A stretch of DNA of 64,000 nucleotides from Klebsiella quasivariicola (GCF_002269255.1 NZ_CP022823.1:5394001-5458000), one strand, 5' to 3'; shown: positions 18,533-27,239, counted from the first letter of the stretch. Program-made: numbers and translations. The notes: generated by a model not told the origin, from the sequence alone.

Positions 18533-18682
18533 GGCTTCTCTTGCGAGCCGGATCGAAAAATTCAGCAAGCATCACGTTTTTCATGAAAATTCTGTAACTC
18601 ACTGCTGCGACTATCTGATAAAAATGATGCAGCAGTTAGCGCCCAAGGGAAATGCCAGCGCCATTCAGCGAGGAGAAACCAG

Positions 18683-19711
18683 GTGAAGCCCAAAAAACAA
18701 GTGGTTGCCGCCACCATGAAAGACGTCGCCCTCAAGGCAAACGTTTCCACGGCAACCGTGTCCCGAGCGTTGATGAACCCTGATAAGGTGTCGCAAGCCA
18801 CCCGTAACCGGGTCGAGCAGGCGGCGCTGGAAGTCGGCTATTTACCGCAGTCGCTCGGACGCAATATGAAGCGCAACGAATCGCGGACGATCCTCGTGAT
18901 CGTCCCGGATATCTGCGATCCCTTCTTTAGTGAAGTGATCCGCGGTATTGAAGTCACTGCCGCCGAGCACGGCTATCTGGTGTTAATCGGCGATTGCGCC
19001 CACCAGAATCAGAAAGAAAAAACCTTTATCGACCTTATCATCACCAAGCAGATCGACGGCATGGTGCTGCTCAGTTCGCGCCTGCCGTTCGACGCCAGCG
19101 TGGAAGAGCAGCGCAATTTGCCGCCGATGGTCATGTCGAACGAGTTCGCGCCGGAGCTGGAGCTACCCACCGTCCACATCGATAACCTGACGGCAGCCTT
19201 TAACGCGGTGAATTATCTCCATGAGCTGGGACACCAGCGTATCGGCTGTATCGCCGGCCCGGAAGATATGCCGCTGTGCCATTATCGCCTGCAGGGCTAT
19301 GTGCAGGCGCTGCGCCGCTGCGGTATCACCGTCGATCCGCACTATATCGCTCGCGGCAACTTTACCTTCGAAGCCGGCGCCAATGCGCTGGAGCAGTTGC
19401 TGTCGCAGCCGATACCGCCTACCGCCGTCTTCTGCCATAGCGATGTAATGGCGCTGGGCGCCTTATCGCTGGCGAAACGCCGCGGCCTGAAGGTGCCGGA
19501 CGACCTGTCAATTGTCGGCTTCGATAACATCGCGTTGTCTGAATTTTGCGACCCGCCGTTGACCACGGTTTCACAGCCACGGTTTGATATCGGCCGTGAA
19601 GGAATGCTGCTATTACTGGAGCAAATGCAGGGGCATAACGTGAACAGCGGCTCGCGTCTGCTCGATTGCGAACTGATTGTTCGCGGCAGTACGCAAAAAA
19701 TCAGACGATAA
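18683..19711 (+). CDS. cytR: LacI-family nucleoside-catabolism repressor CytR
   Basis: This 342-residue protein has the N-terminal LacI helix-turn-helix and hinge (MKDVALKANVSTATVSRAL, residues 12-30) and a periplasmic-binding-protein-like effector domain. In E. coli CytR binds cytidine and represses nucleoside uptake and catabolism genes together with CRP. The start is GTG 18683, with AGGAG 7 nt upstream, which gives the family N-terminus. It follows priA and precedes ftsN as in E. coli. Confidence 0.95.
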   Translation: MKPKKQVVAATMKDVALKANVSTATVSRALMNPDKVSQATRNRVEQAALEVGYLPQSLGRNMKRNESRTILVIVPDICDPFFSEVIRGIEVTAAEHGYLVLIGDCAHQNQKEKTFIDLIITKQIDGMVLLSSRLPFDASVEEQRNLPPMVMSNEFAPELELPTVHIDNLTAAFNAVNYLHELGHQRIGCIAGPEDMPLCHYRLQGYVQALRRCGITVDPHYIARGNFTFEAGANALEQLLSQPIPPTAVFCHSDVMALGALSLAKRRGLKVPDDLSIVGFDNIALSEFCDPPLTTVSQPRFDIGREGMLLLLEQMQGHNVNSGSRLLDCELIVRGSTQKIRR

Positions 19712-19804
19712 CCATCAGGCTTTCGGGCCTGCTCTTCTGGTCAAAGGCCCGCCGCTTAAGTAACATGGCGGGCTGACGAACGAATATAAGACAGCGAAAC
19801 GATA

Positions 19805-20770
19805 GTGGCACAACGAGATTATGTACGCCGCAGCCAACCGGCTTCTTCGCGGCGCAAAAAGAGCACGACCCGAAGCTCAAGGAATAAGCAAAGCAGCCTT
19901 CCGGCAATTTCACCGGCGATGGTGGCGATCGCGGCGGCTGTGCTGGTGGCCTTTATCGGTGGCCTCTATTTCATTACGCACCATAAGAAAGAAGAAGCGG
20001 AAGCGATGCAAAATCGCCAGGCCGCCGGCAACGGCTTGCCGCCCAAACCGGAAGAGCGCTGGCGCTATATTAAAGAGCTGGAAAGCCGCCAGCCGGGTGT
20101 TCGCGCGCCAACCGAACCGACCGCCGGTGGCGAAGTCATGAAACCGGAACAGCTGACCGACGAGCAGCGCCAGCTGCTCGCCCAGATGCAGGCCGATATG
20201 CGCCAGCAGCCAACCCAGTTGACCGAAGTGCCGTGGAACGAACAAACGCCGGCGCAGCGCCAGCAGACGCTGCAGCGTCAGCGTTTAGCACAGCAGCAAC
20301 AGCAGGCGCAACAGCAGCAGTGGACGCAAACTCAGCCGCAGGCCGTTCAACAGCAGCCGCGCGTCCAGCAGCCGAAGCCGGTTCAGCAGCAACAGCCGAA
20401 GCAGACCGCGTCGAACCAGCAGCCGTATCAGGATCTGCTGCAGACGCCGGCGCATACCAATACCACGCAGCCGCGTACCCAGGCCGCGGCGCCAGTGACT
20501 CGCGTGGAAGAAACGCCGAAAACGACCGCCGAGAAGAAAGACGATCGTAGCTGGATGATCCAGTGCGGCTCCTTTAAGGGCGCTGAGCAGGCCGAAAGCG
20601 TCCGCGCTCAGCTGGCTTTTGAAGGGTTTGCTTCGCACATCACCACTAACAACGGCTGGAACCGCGTGGTCATTGGCCCGCTGAAAGGCAAAGAAAGCGC
20701 CAACGAGATGATCACCCGCCTGAAGATGGCCGGACACGCGAACTGCATTCGTCTCGCCGCCAGGGGTTGA
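19805..20770 (+). CDS. ftsN: cell-division protein FtsN
   Basis: This 321-residue bitopic inner-membrane protein is the late trigger for septal peptidoglycan synthesis. Layout: a short basic cytoplasmic tail (residues 1-33, with the RDYVRRSQ segment that contacts FtsA), one transmembrane helix (about 36-57), the essential periplasmic segment containing WRYIKELESRQPG, a very Gln/Pro-rich linker (about 130-230), and a C-terminal SPOR domain (about 245-320, WMIQCGSF to NCIRLAARG) that binds denuded glycan. The start codon is GTG 19805, as in E. coli. The linker is more Gln-rich and differs in sequence from E. coli, as expected for disorder. Confidence 0.96.
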   Translation: MAQRDYVRRSQPASSRRKKSTTRSSRNKQSSLPAISPAMVAIAAAVLVAFIGGLYFITHHKKEEAEAMQNRQAAGNGLPPKPEERWRYIKELESRQPGVRAPTEPTAGGEVMKPEQLTDEQRQLLAQMQADMRQQPTQLTEVPWNEQTPAQRQQTLQRQRLAQQQQQAQQQQWTQTQPQAVQQQPRVQQPKPVQQQQPKQTASNQQPYQDLLQTPAHTNTTQPRTQAAAPVTRVEETPKTTAEKKDDRSWMIQCGSFKGAEQAESVRAQLAFEGFASHITTNNGWNRVVIGPLKGKESANEMITRLKMAGHANCIRLAARG

Positions 20771-20794
20771 AACCCTCAAAATCCCCCCCATCTA
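20766..20794 (+). promoter_or_regulatory. sigma-32 (heat-shock) promoter of hslVU
   Basis: A -35-like gttgaaa (20766-20772) and a -10-like ccccatcta (20786-20794), separated by 13 nt, match the RpoH pattern CTTGAAA-N(11-16)-CCCCATNT. They lie between ftsN and hslV. A GC stem-loop (ggccccgc / gcggggcc, 20806-20827) follows in the expected 5'UTR; a comparable leader hairpin has been described for E. coli hslVU. Confidence 0.8.
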
Positions 20795-20861
20795 TAATTG
20801 CATTCGGCCCCGCGAACAGCGCGGGGCCCCTGTTCCGCTTTTGCAACCAAGGGGTCTGCTC

Positions 20862-21392
20862 GTGACTACAATTGTAAGTGTTCGCCGTAACGGCCATGTT
20901 GTTATTGCCGGTGATGGCCAGGCCACGCTGGGCAACACCGTGATGAAGGGCAACGTGAAAAAAGTGCGTCGTCTGTACAACGATAAAGTGATTGCCGGTT
21001 TTGCTGGCGGCACTGCTGATGCCTTCACGCTGTTCGAACTGTTTGAACGTAAACTGGAAATGCACCAGGGCCATCTGGTGAAGGCCGCCGTTGAGCTGGC
21101 CAAAGACTGGCGAACCGATCGGATGTTGCGCAAGCTGGAAGCGCTGCTGGCCGTCGCAGACGAAAACGCGTCGCTCATCATCACCGGTAACGGCGACGTG
21201 GTACAGCCAGAAAACGATTTGATTGCTATCGGCTCCGGCGGTCCTTACGCCCAGGCCGCGGCCCGCGCGCTGCTGGAAAATACCGATATGGGCGCGCGCG
21301 ACATCGCCGAGAAAGCGTTGGATATTGCAGGTGATATCTGCATCTATACCAACCATTTCCACACCATCGAAGAATTACCTTCTAAAGCGTAA
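20862..21392 (+). CDS. hslV: ATP-dependent protease proteolytic subunit HslV
   Basis: This 176-residue proteasome-beta-like peptidase forms the two-hexamer core of HslUV. After removal of the initiator Met the catalytic Thr (TTIVSVRR) is N-terminal; GDGQATLG and the conserved GSGGPYAQAAARAL follow. The start is GTG 20862 and not the longer frame from 20841, because only this start exposes the catalytic threonine. It is 9 bp upstream of hslU, in one heat-shock operon. Confidence 0.97.
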   Translation: MTTIVSVRRNGHVVIAGDGQATLGNTVMKGNVKKVRRLYNDKVIAGFAGGTADAFTLFELFERKLEMHQGHLVKAAVELAKDWRTDRMLRKLEALLAVADENASLIITGNGDVVQPENDLIAIGSGGPYAQAAARALLENTDMGARDIAEKALDIAGDICIYTNHFHTIEELPSKA

Positions 21393-21401
21393 GGATCTCC
21401 C

Positions 21402-22736
21402 ATGTCTGAAATGACCCCACGCGAAATTGTCAGCGAACTGGACAAACACATTATCGGCCAGGACGCCGCCAAGCGTTCTGTTGCTATCGCCCTGCGTAAC
21501 CGCTGGCGCCGGATGCAGCTTAACGAAGAGCTGCGTCATGAAGTCACGCCGAAAAACATTCTGATGATCGGCCCAACCGGCGTCGGTAAAACCGAGATTG
21601 CCCGTCGTCTGGCAAAACTGGCCAACGCGCCGTTTATTAAAGTTGAAGCGACCAAGTTCACCGAAGTGGGCTATGTCGGTAAAGAAGTGGACTCGATCAT
21701 CCGCGATCTGACCGACGCAGCGATCAAAATGGTGCGCATGCAGTCCATCGATAAAAACCGTTACCGCGCGGAAGAGCTGGCGGAAGAGCGCGTGCTTGAC
21801 GTGCTGATCCCTCCGGCGAAAAACAACTGGGGCCAGGCTGAACAGCCGCAGGAACCCTCTGCTGCGCGCCAGGCGTTCCGCAAGAAACTGCGTGAAGGCC
21901 AGCTGGACGATAAAGAGATTGAAATCGATCTCGCTGCGGCGCCGATGGGCGTTGAAATCATGTCCCCTCCGGGCATGGAAGAGATGACCAGCCAGCTGCA
22001 GTCCATGTTCCAGAACCTCGGCGGCCAGAAGCAGAAACCGCGTAAGCTGAAAATCAAAGACGCGATGAAGCTGCTGATTGAAGAAGAAGCGGCCAAACTG
22101 GTCAACCCGGAAGAGCTGAAGCAGGAAGCCATTGACGCGGTAGAGCAGCACGGTATCGTCTTTATCGATGAAATCGACAAAATCTGTAAGCGCGGCGGCA
22201 ACACTTCCGGCCCGGATGTGTCTCGTGAAGGCGTACAGCGCGACCTGCTGCCGCTGGTGGAAGGCTGCACCGTCTCCACCAAGCACGGGATGGTGAAAAC
22301 CGACCACATCCTGTTTATCGCCTCCGGCGCGTTCCAGGTGGCCAGCCCGTCCGATCTGATCCCTGAGCTGCAGGGGCGTCTGCCGATCCGCGTTGAGCTG
22401 AAAGCGCTGACCACCCATGACTTCGAGCGCATCCTGACCGAGCCGAATGCCTCCATCACCGTGCAGTACAAAGCGCTGATGGCGACCGAAGGGGTGAATA
22501 TCGAATTCACCGAAGACGGTATCAAGCGTATCGCCCAGGCCGCGTGGCAGGTAAACGAAACCACCGAGAACATCGGTGCGCGTCGCCTGCACACCGTGCT
22601 GGAGCGTCTGGTGGAAGATATCTCCTATGATGCCAGCGAGATGAACGGCCAGACCGTCACTATCGATGCCGAATATGTGAGTAAACACCTGGATGTTCTG
22701 GTGGCAGATGAAGATCTGAGCCGTTTTATCCTATAA
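21402..22736 (+). CDS. hslU: ATP-dependent protease ATPase subunit HslU
   Basis: This 444-residue AAA+ unfoldase feeds substrates to HslV. Walker A is GPTGVGKTE (about 57-65) and Walker B is VFIDEIDKI; between them lies the intermediate I-domain (about 110-240), and the sensor-2 region GARRLHTVLERL is near the C-terminus. The C-terminal tail SRFIL docks between HslV subunits. A terminator follows 30 bp after the stop codon. Confidence 0.97.
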   Translation: MSEMTPREIVSELDKHIIGQDAAKRSVAIALRNRWRRMQLNEELRHEVTPKNILMIGPTGVGKTEIARRLAKLANAPFIKVEATKFTEVGYVGKEVDSIIRDLTDAAIKMVRMQSIDKNRYRAEELAEERVLDVLIPPAKNNWGQAEQPQEPSAARQAFRKKLREGQLDDKEIEIDLAAAPMGVEIMSPPGMEEMTSQLQSMFQNLGGQKQKPRKLKIKDAMKLLIEEEAAKLVNPEELKQEAIDAVEQHGIVFIDEIDKICKRGGNTSGPDVSREGVQRDLLPLVEGCTVSTKHGMVKTDHILFIASGAFQVASPSDLIPELQGRLPIRVELKALTTHDFERILTEPNASITVQYKALMATEGVNIEFTEDGIKRIAQAAWQVNETTENIGARRLHTVLERLVEDISYDASEMNGQTVTIDAEYVSKHLDVLVADEDLSRFIL

Positions 22737-22766
22737 TCCGGTGCAATGCATTTTCATCACTGTTGA

Positions 22767-22792
22767 TGGGGGCTATCGCCCCCATTTTTATT
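22767..22792 (+). terminator. terminator of hslVU
   Basis: The stem TGGGGGC / GCCCCCA with a TATC loop (22767-22784) is followed by TTTTTATT. It lies about 30 nt after hslU and 14 nt before the menA ATG, so menA must have its own promoter or depend on read-through. Confidence 0.85.
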
Positions 22793-22805
22793 GGCTAAAA
22801 TAACT

Positions 22806-23726
22806 ATGACTGATATCAGCCGTTCACAGGCGTGGCTGGAAAGCCTGCGTCCTAAAACGTTACCGCTGGCATTTGCCGCGATTATTGTTGGCACCGTCCT
22901 TGCCTGGGAGCAGGGCCATTTTGATCCCTGGGTTGCCCTGCTGGCGCTGATCACCGCCGGCTTGCTGCAAATTCTTTCCAACCTCGCCAATGACTACGGC
23001 GACGCGGTTAAGGGGAGCGATAAACCGGATCGCATCGGGCCGCTGCGCGGGATGCAGAAAGGGGTGATTACCCCCCAGCAGATGAAGCGCGCCCTGATCG
23101 TCACCGTCGTACTCATCTGCCTGTTTGGTCTGGCGCTGCTGTGCGCCGCCTGGCAGAGCGTCGGCGATTTCATCGGCTTCCTCGCCCTGGGAGGCCTGTC
23201 TATCGTGGCCGCCATCACCTACACGGTGGGCACCCGTCCGTATGGATATATTGGTCTGGGTGATATCTCAGTACTCGTTTTCTTCGGCTGGCTGAGCGTC
23301 CTCGGCAGCTGGTATCTGCAAGCCCATAATGTGGAAGCGGCCATTTTTCTGCCGGCGACAGCCTGCGGTCTGCTGGCGACCGCCGTGCTAAACATCAATA
23401 ATCTGCGCGATATCGACAGCGACCGGCAGAACGGGAAGAACACCCTCGCCGTGCGCCTGGGCCCGGTCAATGCCCGCCGCTATCATGCCTGCCTGCTGCT
23501 CGGCGCCCTGCTGTGTCTGGCGCTATTTAACCTGCTGGCGCTGCATTCAGCCTGGGGCTGGCTGTTTATTCTCGCCACGCCGCTGCTGGTGAAACAGGCG
23601 CGCTACGTCCTGCGCGAATCCGATCCGCTGGCGATGCGGCCAATGCTCGAAAAGACGGTCAAAGGGGCCTTACTGACCAACCTGCTGTTTGTTATCGGAA
23701 TTATTGCCAGTAAGCTGATGGCTTAA
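22806..23726 (+). CDS. menA: 1,4-dihydroxy-2-naphthoate octaprenyltransferase
   Basis: This 306-residue UbiA-superfamily membrane enzyme attaches the octaprenyl chain in menaquinone (demethylmenaquinone) synthesis. It has about eight hydrophobic helices and the two Asp-rich motifs that bind prenyl diphosphate with Mg2+: LANDYGDAVKGSD (about 60-72) and NNLRDIDSDRQNGK (about 200-213). A TTG 15 bp upstream would extend the frame; ATG 22806 is preferred from homology. Menaquinone supports anaerobic respiration, as do the formate dehydrogenase genes further along. Confidence 0.95.
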   Translation: MTDISRSQAWLESLRPKTLPLAFAAIIVGTVLAWEQGHFDPWVALLALITAGLLQILSNLANDYGDAVKGSDKPDRIGPLRGMQKGVITPQQMKRALIVTVVLICLFGLALLCAAWQSVGDFIGFLALGGLSIVAAITYTVGTRPYGYIGLGDISVLVFFGWLSVLGSWYLQAHNVEAAIFLPATACGLLATAVLNINNLRDIDSDRQNGKNTLAVRLGPVNARRYHACLLLGALLCLALFNLLALHSAWGWLFILATPLLVKQARYVLRESDPLAMRPMLEKTVKGALLTNLLFVIGIIASKLMA

Positions 23727-23818
23727 CTGACAAATATCAATTAACAATTGATGATTTTGCCAACAATGCGATTCGCGGGATATACTAAAAACTCTCGCAG
23801 CAACTGAACGTTAAGCCT

Positions 23819-24304
23819 ATGAAATACGATACTTCCGAGCTTTGTGACATCTACCAGGAAGATGTCAACGTCGTGGAACCGCTGTTCTCTAACTTTGGAG
23901 GACGGTCGTCGTTTGGTGGACAGATCATTACGGTTAAATGTTTCGAGGATAACGGGTTGCTCTACGATCTGCTCGAGCAGAATGGCCGTGGTCATATTCT
24001 CCTGATCGACGGCGGCGGCTCAGTACGACGCGCGTTAATTGACGCTGACCTGGCGCGTCTGGCCGTCCAGAATGAATGGGAAGGGTTGGTGGTCTATGGC
24101 GCGGTGCGCCAGGTTGACGACCTTGAGGAACTGGACATTGGTATTCAGGCGCTGGCGGCTATTCCGGTCGGCGCGGCTGGCGAAGGCATCGGCGAAAGCG
24201 ACGTGCGCGTCAATTTCGGCGGGGTGACTTTCTTCTCCGGCGACCATCTGTATGCCGATAACACCGGGATGATCCTGTCGGAAGACCCGCTGGATATCGA
24301 ATAA
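23819..24304 (+). CDS. rraA: ribonuclease E activity regulator RraA
   Basis: This 161-residue trimeric protein binds the scaffold region of RNase E and inhibits mRNA decay. The sequence agrees with E. coli RraA almost throughout: start MKYDTSELCDIYQEDV, ring motif LIDGGGSVRRALID, end SEDPLDIE. The older annotation as MenG methyltransferase is obsolete. A tatact -10 element (23781-23786) lies 33 bp upstream. In E. coli zapB and glpFKX follow; here pfkA comes immediately, in the convergent direction. Confidence 0.96.
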   Translation: MKYDTSELCDIYQEDVNVVEPLFSNFGGRSSFGGQIITVKCFEDNGLLYDLLEQNGRGHILLIDGGGSVRRALIDADLARLAVQNEWEGLVVYGAVRQVDDLEELDIGIQALAAIPVGAAGEGIGESDVRVNFGGVTFFSGDHLYADNTGMILSEDPLDIE

Positions 24305-24318
24305 ACCTTCCGCCATAA

Positions 24319-24348
24319 AAAAGGCCTTCTCCATGAGAAGGCCTTTTG
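24319..24348. terminator. bidirectional terminator between rraA and pfkA
   Basis: AAAAGGCCTTCTC-CAT-GAGAAGGCCTTTT is a long stem flanked by A- and T-runs, between the convergent stop codons of rraA and pfkA; it can serve both strands. Confidence 0.9.
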
Positions 24349-24365
24349 TTTATCCGGCGCGTAAC

Positions 24366-25328
24366 TTAGTACAGTTTCTTCGCGCAATCCAGCCAGTCGT
24401 TCTTGAACGGACGCTTCATGTTCTCGATGGCATCGATGATGTCGTGGTGCACCAGCTTCTCGTTCTGGATGCCGACGCAACGGCCGCCATGGCCCTGCAG
24501 CAGCAGCTCAATCGCATAGGCGCCCATGCGGGAAGCCAGGATGCGGTCGTAAGGAACCGGGGAACCGCCGCGCTGAATGTGGCCGAGGACGGTGGCGCGA
24601 GTTTCACGGCCAGTCTCTTTCTCGATGTAGCTTGCCAGCTCGTCAACGTCGCACATGTGCTCGGTGATGGCCACGATAGCGTGTTTTTTCCCTTTCGCGA
24701 TACCGGCTTTGATTTCTGCCACCAGATCGTCACGGGTATATTCCACTTCAGGCACCATGATGAACTCACAGCCGCCGGCAATCGCCGCCGCCAGGGTCAG
24801 GTCGCCACAGTAACGGCCCATCACTTCCACCACGGAGATACGCTGGTGCGAAGAGGAGGTGTCGCGCAAACGGTCAATCGCTTCCACCACGGTGCTCAGG
24901 GCGGTGAAAAAGCCGATGGTGTAGTCAGTGCCTTTGATATCGTTGTCGATAGTGCCTGGCAGACCGATGCACGGGAAGCCCATCTCGGTCAGGCGCATCG
25001 CCCCCATATAGGACCCGTCACCACCGATAACCACCAGCGCGTCCAGGCCGCGCTTCTTCATGTTTTCGATAGCCACAGCGCGAATGTGTTCTTCGCGGAA
25101 TTCCGGGAAGCGAGCGGAGCCCAGGAAGGTGCCGCCGCGGTTGATCATGTCGGAAACGCTGTAACGGTCGAGCTGAACCATACGGTCTTCATACAATCCG
25201 AGGTAACCGTCATAGATTCCAAAAACTTCCAGACCTTCCGTTAATGCCGCGCGCACCACGCCACGAATTGCTGCGTTCATGCCCGGCGCATCACCGCCAC
25301 TTGTCAACACACCGATTTTCTTAATCAT
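24366..25328 (-). CDS. pfkA: 6-phosphofructokinase I
   Basis: This 320-residue ATP-dependent glycolytic kinase phosphorylates fructose 6-phosphate to fructose 1,6-bisphosphate. All key positions of E. coli PfkA are present (mature numbering): GGDAPGMN nucleotide loop, Arg72 (GSARF), GGDGS, catalytic Asp127 in TIDND, Arg162, Met169-Gly170-Arg171 (EVMGRYCG), Glu222 and His249/Arg252 (GHIQRGGSP). A Cra-like site lies about 110 bp upstream. It serves as an internal reference for the divergent paralogue at 55.2-56.2 kb. sbp and cdh, which follow it in E. coli, are missing. Confidence 0.97.
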   Translation of the reverse strand: MIKKIGVLTSGGDAPGMNAAIRGVVRAALTEGLEVFGIYDGYLGLYEDRMVQLDRYSVSDMINRGGTFLGSARFPEFREEHIRAVAIENMKKRGLDALVVIGGDGSYMGAMRLTEMGFPCIGLPGTIDNDIKGTDYTIGFFTALSTVVEAIDRLRDTSSSHQRISVVEVMGRYCGDLTLAAAIAGGCEFIMVPEVEYTRDDLVAEIKAGIAKGKKHAIVAITEHMCDVDELASYIEKETGRETRATVLGHIQRGGSPVPYDRILASRMGAYAIELLLQGHGGRCVGIQNEKLVHHDIIDAIENMKRPFKNDWLDCAKKLY

Positions 25329-25431
25329 GACTACCTCTGAACTTAGGAAGCAAAAAATAATTCTGTTGCCTGAAGCGCTCCCTCACCAGGAGTGCACGAC
25401 GCTAATGACAATAGTATATCAAACGCCTCAA

Positions 25432-25449
25432 GCTGAATTGATTCAGGTC
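25432..25449. promoter_or_regulatory. Cra (FruR) site upstream of pfkA
   Basis: gctgaattgattcaggtc contains the palindrome TGAATTGATTCA, close to the Cra consensus TGAAWCGWTTCA. Cra represses pfkA in E. coli from a similar site; here the function is inferred. Confidence 0.6.
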
Positions 25450-25524
25450 AGACCAAACGGCGGTAATTTATACAAAAAATGCCGATCTGCCCCACATTTT
25501 TACATCGAGTTTACAGACTATAAC

Positions 25525-26427
25525 CTAACGCTCAAAAAAGCCCTGCTGCGCCGCTGGCACCACAGAACTGGGATCCTGATGGATAATGACATCAGAACCC
25601 GGGAAACGGCGCAGAATCGCCTGCTCCACCTGGTCTGCAATCACGTGGGCTTGCACCAGCGGGAGGTTATCTTCCATTTCCAAATGAATCTGAATAAAGC
25701 GGGTCGGCCCTGACTGCCGCGTTCGTAGATCGTGCGCCCCGCGGATACCGGGCCATGCGGTCACGATGGTGATAATGTCCTGACGCTCCTCGTCAGGCAA
25801 GGCGCGGTCGAGTAGTGACTGAACCGCCTCATAGCCCATCCGCAGCGCGCTATATAAAATATAGATGCCAATTCCTAAGGCAAACAACGCATCGGCGCGA
25901 TGCCAGCCATACCAGGAGAGGCCCAGCGCCACCAGAATGGCGCCGTTCATCATAACATCAGACTGATAATGAAGCATATCCGCCCGCACCGCCTGGCTCT
26001 GGGTTTTTCGCACCACCCAGCGCTGGAAGGTCACCAGCGCCAGCGTGCTGAACAGGGCGATCAACGTGACGACGACACCAACGCCAGCGGCCTGCAGCGG
26101 CTCCGGACGCACCAGGTGCTGAATGCCGGTGAGAAACAGAAACAGCGCCGAGCCGGAGATAAACATGCTTTGCGCCAGCGCCGCCAGCGATTCCGCTTTG
26201 CCATGGCCAAAGGTATGTTCTTCATCAGCAGGTTGCAGCGAATAACGAACCACCAGCAGGTTGGTCAGCGAGGCGGCAATATCCACCAGCGAATCCACCA
26301 GCGCAGCCAGAATACTGACTGAACCGGTATACCACCACGCAAAAATTTTGATCAAAAGTAACGCGGAGGCCATGGCTGTCGCCGCGATAGCGGCGCGGCT
26401 GACCAACCGGCCATAAGATTGATTCAT
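25525..26427 (-). CDS. fieF: cation-diffusion-facilitator efflux protein FieF (YiiP)
   Basis: This 300-residue inner-membrane antiporter exports Zn2+/Fe2+/Cd2+ using the proton gradient. It has six hydrophobic helices with the transport-site residues DSLVD (helix 2) and HYQSD (helix 5), and a C-terminal cytoplasmic metal-sensing domain with IQIHLEMEDNLPLVQAH. The longer frame to 26481 adds 18 non-family residues; ATG 26427 is chosen. It lies between pfkA and cpxP as in E. coli. Confidence 0.96.
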   Translation of the reverse strand: MNQSYGRLVSRAAIAATAMASALLLIKIFAWWYTGSVSILAALVDSLVDIAASLTNLLVVRYSLQPADEEHTFGHGKAESLAALAQSMFISGSALFLFLTGIQHLVRPEPLQAAGVGVVVTLIALFSTLALVTFQRWVVRKTQSQAVRADMLHYQSDVMMNGAILVALGLSWYGWHRADALFALGIGIYILYSALRMGYEAVQSLLDRALPDEERQDIITIVTAWPGIRGAHDLRTRQSGPTRFIQIHLEMEDNLPLVQAHVIADQVEQAILRRFPGSDVIIHQDPSSVVPAAQQGFFER

Positions 26428-26518
26428 ATAGGCTCCTTCTCCTGCAATGCGCTTAGTATAACCCGAACTTGTGACGCTCACGGGATAGGCGAAGGAGTTG
26501 ATTTACCGTAAAAAGGGC

Positions 26519-26577
26519 AAAAAAAAACCCCCACATCATGTGGGGGAAGACAGGGATGGTGTCTATGGCAAGGAAAA
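26519..26577 (-). ncRNA. cpxQ: CpxQ small RNA (3'UTR of cpxP) with cpxP terminator
   Basis: The cpxP 3'UTR reads TTTTCCTTGCCATAGACACC at its 5' end, then a CCCCCACATCATGTGGGGG hairpin (26528-26546) and a T9 run. From memory this is almost identical to the RNase E-processed sRNA CpxQ of E. coli and Salmonella, an Hfq-binding RNA that represses envelope-protein mRNAs during Cpx stress. The exact 5' end is inferred by analogy. The hairpin also ends cpxP transcription. Confidence 0.8.
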
Positions 26578-26586
26578 CAGGGTTTG

Positions 26587-27090
26587 TTACTGGGGTTGCA
26601 GGGTGTTGCTACTACTCGAAAGCATCATCGCTGAGCCTTTCTGCATCCTTGCAACCTCACGCAACTGATCCATACGCTGCTGGTGCTTAGCATTTAAAAC
26701 CGCTTGCTGCTCTGGCGTAAGCAGGTGATACATCTGGTTGCGGACCTTAGCCATTTCGACCTGGCGGGCAACCTGTTCCTGCGCCATCTTTTCTGCCTGA
26801 GCGCGCACAGCGTTTTCATCAAAATTTTCTGCGGTGACAAGGCGATGCATTGTCTCCATTTCGCTAACATTAACGGGGAGCCTGTCGTGGCGTGCCCGTT
26901 GCATAAGATCCCGTAACTGCTGACGTTGCTGCTCGGTTAAACTTATGCCGTCAAACATATGGCTTTGGCTACCGCGCTGTCCCCCGTCGTCTCCGGGGAG
27001 CCAGTTAACGCTGGTAACGACTTCAGCGGCCTGGCTATATGCACTTAGCGCCAGCGTTGAGGCCATGACGGCAGCGATAACATTGCGCAT
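26587..27090 (-). CDS. cpxP: periplasmic Cpx-pathway inhibitor CpxP
   Basis: This 167-residue protein has a signal peptide (MRNVIAAVMASTLALSAYSQ, cleaved after QAA) and two LTXXQ motifs (LTEQQ and LTPEQQ) typical of the CpxP/Spy fold. It binds the CpxA sensor domain and misfolded proteins and is degraded by DegP on stress. A GTG one codon upstream is possible; ATG 27090 has the better-spaced GGGAG. Divergent from cpxRA with a CpxR box between. Its 3'UTR carries CpxQ. Confidence 0.95.
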   Translation of the reverse strand: MRNVIAAVMASTLALSAYSQAAEVVTSVNWLPGDDGGQRGSQSHMFDGISLTEQQRQQLRDLMQRARHDRLPVNVSEMETMHRLVTAENFDENAVRAQAEKMAQEQVARQVEMAKVRNQMYHLLTPEQQAVLNAKHQQRMDQLREVARMQKGSAMMLSSSSNTLQPQ

Positions 27091-27169
27091 CACATACTCC
27101 CAAAACGTTTGTGTCGCGATTCAACGAGAGACAGTCTACGATTCAGGCTGCAAACATGCGTCAGGGGGT

Positions 27170-27184
27170 GTAAAACAAAGTAAA
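27170..27184. promoter_or_regulatory. CpxR box between cpxP and cpxR
   Basis: GTAAA-acaaa-GTAAA is a perfect match to the CpxR consensus GTAAA-N5-GTAAA, in the divergent intergenic region. It would activate cpxP and autoregulate cpxRA. Confidence 0.88.
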
Positions 27185-27239
27185 GTCATGGATTAGCGGG
27201 CCTTGATGACGTAATTTCTGCCTCGGAGGTATTTAAAAG

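Noticed and set aside
21375..22688. Open frame of 437 residues antisense to hslU
   Set aside because: It is the complement of a strongly conserved AAA+ gene. The His/Gln/Arg-rich composition is typical of antisense frames in GC-rich DNA, and it has no start signal or family motif.
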